From: an uncultured Cytophagaceae bacterium
GTDB taxonomy: Bacteria; Bacteroidota; Bacteroidia; Cytophagales; Microscillaceae
DNA length: 5,524 nucleotides
Assembly (NCBI GenBank): GCA_937899305.1
Contig: CALDJV010000606.1
Location: 1-5,524 of the forward strand
Direction: 5' to 3'
Numbering within the stretch: position 1 is the first letter of the stretch; every line of letters begins with the position of its first letter. The position numbers were made by a program, and so were the translations under genes. This document shows, piece by piece, positions 5,436 through 5,524 of the stretch. The notes under the pieces were generated by a model that ran no database searches, had not been told where the DNA came from, and saw only the letters and a list, made by a program, of their open reading frames with translations.

Positions 5436-5524
5436 CTTCTTTAGTAACGCGTTCGCAATAACTGTCCGATTTAGTTTTATTCCTCTTCGCTACACTTCGT
5501 TCCTTTTATTGCCCGTAGCCCTGC
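5436..5524. other. Unassigned tail of the window
   Basis: No coding frame of useful length on either strand. The stretch has ACGCGT (5447-5452), a 6-bp inverted pair GCAATA (5455-5460) / TATTGC (5507-5512), and a direct CTTCG repeat (5485-5489 and 5495-5499). Composition is slightly more C-rich than the other spacers. It could be the start of a repeat or the 3' end of a minus-strand gene beyond the window; the sequence does not decide. Confidence 0.4.

Noticed and set aside
1..5524. CRISPR array, insertion sequence, tRNA or rRNA, toxin-antitoxin pair
   Set aside because: No regularly spaced repeats, transposase motifs, cloverleaf-like segments or conserved rRNA stretches were seen, and no paired small genes.

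Overview
The window looks like ordinary chromosomal DNA from a marine- or environmental-type Bacteroidetes, possibly a Cytophagales relative. This is inferred from four things: AT-rich DNA with few G-rich ribosome-binding sequences; short starts preceded by A/T runs; a secreted protein with a signal peptide ending in Leu-Ala|Gln; and promoter boxes matching the Bacteroidetes form TTTG ... TAnnTTTG rather than the E. coli -35/-10. The species cannot be fixed from the sequence alone.

Layout, left to right. Positions 1-506 (+) hold the C-terminal 167 residues of a protein whose upstream part lies outside the window; its first visible residues resemble the region after the catalytic Asp of patatin-like phospholipases. 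It runs tail-to-tail, with one base between stop codons, into a half-size ABC exporter (508-2340, -). A 300-base non-coding stretch (2341-2640) separates that exporter from a divergent GNAT acetyltransferase (2641-3129, +). Next comes a secreted PD40 beta-propeller protein (3234-4112, +), whose stop lies two bases from the stop of a TetR-family repressor gene on the other strand (4115-4693, -). The repressor is divergent from a flavodoxin-fold NAD(P)H oxidoreductase (4814-5395, +). The last 129 bases contain no recognisable gene.

The best-supported functional unit is the repressor/oxidoreductase pair. Their shared 120-base spacer contains a perfect 24-bp palindrome (4725-4748) lying exactly between the -33 and -7 boxes of the oxidoreductase promoter. 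A second, weaker copy with the same GGTC-N4-GACC core lies 29 bp downstream. This is a classic layout for a self-regulated, ligand-induced detoxification gene, probably responding to a quinone or other electrophile.

The other genes (phospholipase-like, ABC exporter, acetyltransferase, propeller) show no sign of joint operation. I found no CRISPR array, insertion sequence, tRNA, rRNA or phage gene, and nothing amounting to a new multi-gene system. The operator architecture is the most informative signal.
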